DNA of 64,000 nt from Rhea pennata (taxonomy: Eukaryota > Chordata > Aves > Rheiformes > Rheidae), in contig NC_084682.1 in assembly GCF_028389875.1 (NCBI RefSeq), positions 3,978,001 through 4,042,000 on the forward strand, written 5' to 3'. Shown piece by piece: positions 61,968 through 64,000 of this stretch. The notes beneath the pieces are model-generated. The model saw only the letters and a program-made list of their open reading frames with translations. It ran no database searches and was not told the DNA's origin. Position numbers and translations under genes: made by a program. Position 1 is the stretch's first letter, and each line of letters opens with the position of its first letter.

Positions 61968-64000
61968 AACATGAGTAACTCTAGTACCCATAAGATCAGA
62001 ATAAGGTATGAGGCTGTAATTTATTTCAGATGAGTGGCCAAAGAATGTCTATAGACTCAGCTAAGCACAGAATTGCAAGCTTTTCAACACACATGCAAAC
62101 AAACTGTCCCTACTCAATTTTCTAAAAGATATTTTCTCATCACCAATCAGGCAATAATTTTCATGTTATCACTAATCACCCCTATGGCTATGGAGCACTT
62201 CTCTGTAAATTATGCTGCTTATTTAAATAAATTTAAAGCCAAATCCTTCAGCCTTACTCAAAGCAAACTGCTACAGAGGAGAAGAGGGGACTGGACTCAC
62301 TGCATCAGTCATTTTCAGAAACACAATTGTGAATTTCTAAAACCCAGGGTATTTTTTATTTCATGCATCTATTTAATGAACTGAAAATGGCAATGAGATG
62401 TTGTAAGAGAAGAATTTATCTGAATCAGCCTATCCAGACCACAGACTGTCTCTGCACAGTGATTTATGGGACACAATGGGGTGAGAACTTCTAACTGCCA
62501 AAACCTAAATGCAGAAGTGAAAACTAGATGCTGCTACGTAGTAGAGGGCTCAAAATGTTCTACATTGCTTAGTACCATCGGTATTTTCAGTTAGTTTAGC
62601 TCACTGTTTAGATGACTGATTTTAAGAGATTTAAAAATATGAAAGATCTGGAAAATTAAAGTGTCATTGGTGCAGACAGAGGCATTGAGATGTTACACTG
62701 TGCGTGTTCTGTGACTGTCCTCCCATCTCCAGACAATTCTGTGTAGGAAGCATTGTTGACAGCTCACTGAAGGACTCTCACAGTAGTGCAGAGACTTGGA
62801 GAGGAGAGGTTATCAGAAAAAGAAATTGTTTTGGCAATCCTAAATGTTCAGGTAGAGACAAGGAGGGGATGATAGCATTTCAGAAGAACTGACATTTCAG
62901 ATTGGTGCAGTGTGAAAAAACGGGCAGAATTACTACCAGATACGTGATTTTTCTAAAATGCCCATGCATCCCAGAGCAAGATCAATCCAAGACAAAATGA
63001 AACCATTCAAAATGTTTTGCTTAAATGTCCCAACTTTATAGTTGTAATCTATCTCTAAATCCCTCACCTCATACAGGCTGCTATGCTTTATAGGAACAAG
63101 CATTGAGGAATGCCACAAGGGCAGAACTTGTACAAGCCCTATGCTATTTTAAGCTACTCAAGTGTTATTCTCAATAGCATAAAGGGAATCCTGAAGTTTA
63201 GTGTTTCACTGCTGCTTGCATCTAATCTCTGCCATTTCCCTGAGGTACAAAGGTAGCCAAGAATCCACTTAATCCGGCATGTGAGACTCCTAATGAAAGC
63301 TTTCCAATGGTTATAAAGGCTGGAACATGATGAAGTAGGCTGTTCGGTATGGATGTTTTGCATTTAGTTAAAGGCTTGTATCTTCTGAACATAGCCTCTC
63401 TCTAGAGGCTGAAAATAGAAGAATTTTGTGTATATTTGTGAAGCTTGTTAATGGTTTTTAGATGGAGACAACATGGCTAATAGTACTAAGATTTAAAAAG
63501 ATTCTTCAGGCCTGCAAAGCTCAGATACTCAATAGTCATTTTGAGTTGTTCTTTAATATTTTCTGGTGACTACACACTGCATCAAGATTGACAAGGTGGC
63601 CTTATTACTTGAAAGTTATTCTCATGGTTAGTCTGGCAGACCCTCCACTGTTCAGGGAAATACTGACAATCCTTATCCAGAATATAGGTTTGGGATCTCT
63701 GTCTTCCACTATCAAACAATCAGGTCACACCACCAGGGAAATTTAGGTAATCAGATAATCTATTTGCTCCCTTTGCTTAAATCAATTTATACTTCTATAC
63801 TCTGCATTTAAGAATGACTCCACATCAGCCTGTGAAAGAGACATTATTTTATCTCATAGGTGTTCCACAACTTCCTCACTTGCTCAGTGGTGACTGACCT
63901 GCCAGGATGCCGAAAAGGAAACAACTGAAAAAGAACTAGAGCTTGGTCACTAAGTCACATACTTCTCCATCAGCTTACAGACACTCAACAGCAAGTTTTT

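Larger units (their letters stand above)
61903..64000 (-). other. RAD51C: RAD51C last intron (partial)
   Basis: The sequence right of the terminal exon to the window edge is inferred to be the final RAD51C intron. I searched it for the expected preceding exon (human ATLYKSPSQKE... region, about 61 nt) and saw no match. It contains an AT-rich imperfect palindrome at 61933-61967 and otherwise unremarkable unique sequence. Confidence 0.65.

Noticed and set aside
1..64000. CRISPR array, prokaryotic operon, phage or plasmid content
   Set aside because: Spliced vertebrate genes, CR1 elements and a CpG island identify nuclear vertebrate DNA. No regularly spaced repeat-spacer pattern was seen.

Overview
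This window is nuclear DNA from a vertebrate, most likely a bird. It carries CR1 LINE fragments with the ATTCTRTG-type 3' end and old MIR-like SINE fossils. The interspersed-repeat load is low, and a very large AT-rich intron runs into a sharp GC-rich promoter. I cannot name the species.

Two protein-coding genes are supported, both on the minus strand and both partial. (1) The first coding exon of PPM1E (POPX1, a PP2C-family Ser/Thr phosphatase) lies at 51543-51904. It is embedded in a CpG island at about 51170-52430, and its splice donor is at 51542-51541. Everything from 51542 to position 1 is PPM1E intron 1. Exon 2 was not found, so the intron is longer than 51.5 kb. (2) The terminal coding exon of RAD51C (RAD51 paralog, homologous recombination) lies at 61801-61902. 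It has a clear acceptor at 61903 and two possible poly(A) signals near 61670 and 61601. The other RAD51C exons lie beyond position 64000. RAD51C upstream of PPM1E on the same strand matches the human 17q22 order, so this is a conserved syntenic block with about 10 kb between the RAD51C stop and the PPM1E start.

Layout: 1-51542 is PPM1E intron 1, AT-rich, with microsatellites, two CR1 fragments (856-1152 minus, 18876-19151 plus), MIR-like fossils, several perfect hairpins and one notable retroelement at 17595-17744. 51543-52430 holds PPM1E exon 1, its 5' region and a promoter minisatellite with five copies of CAACGGCCGG. 52431-61600 is intergenic. 61601-61902 is the RAD51C 3' end, and 61903-64000 is the last RAD51C intron.

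The most interesting item is the 150-bp element at 17595-17744 (minus). It is a 73-nt tRNA-Val(TAC)-like head joined to a CR1 3' tail and bounded by a candidate 7-bp target-site duplication. This is the architecture of a CR1-mobilised SINE or a one-off tRNA/CR1 template-switch product. No novel multi-gene system is visible. The other short open frames in the intron and intergenic DNA resemble nothing I recognise and look like chance frames.
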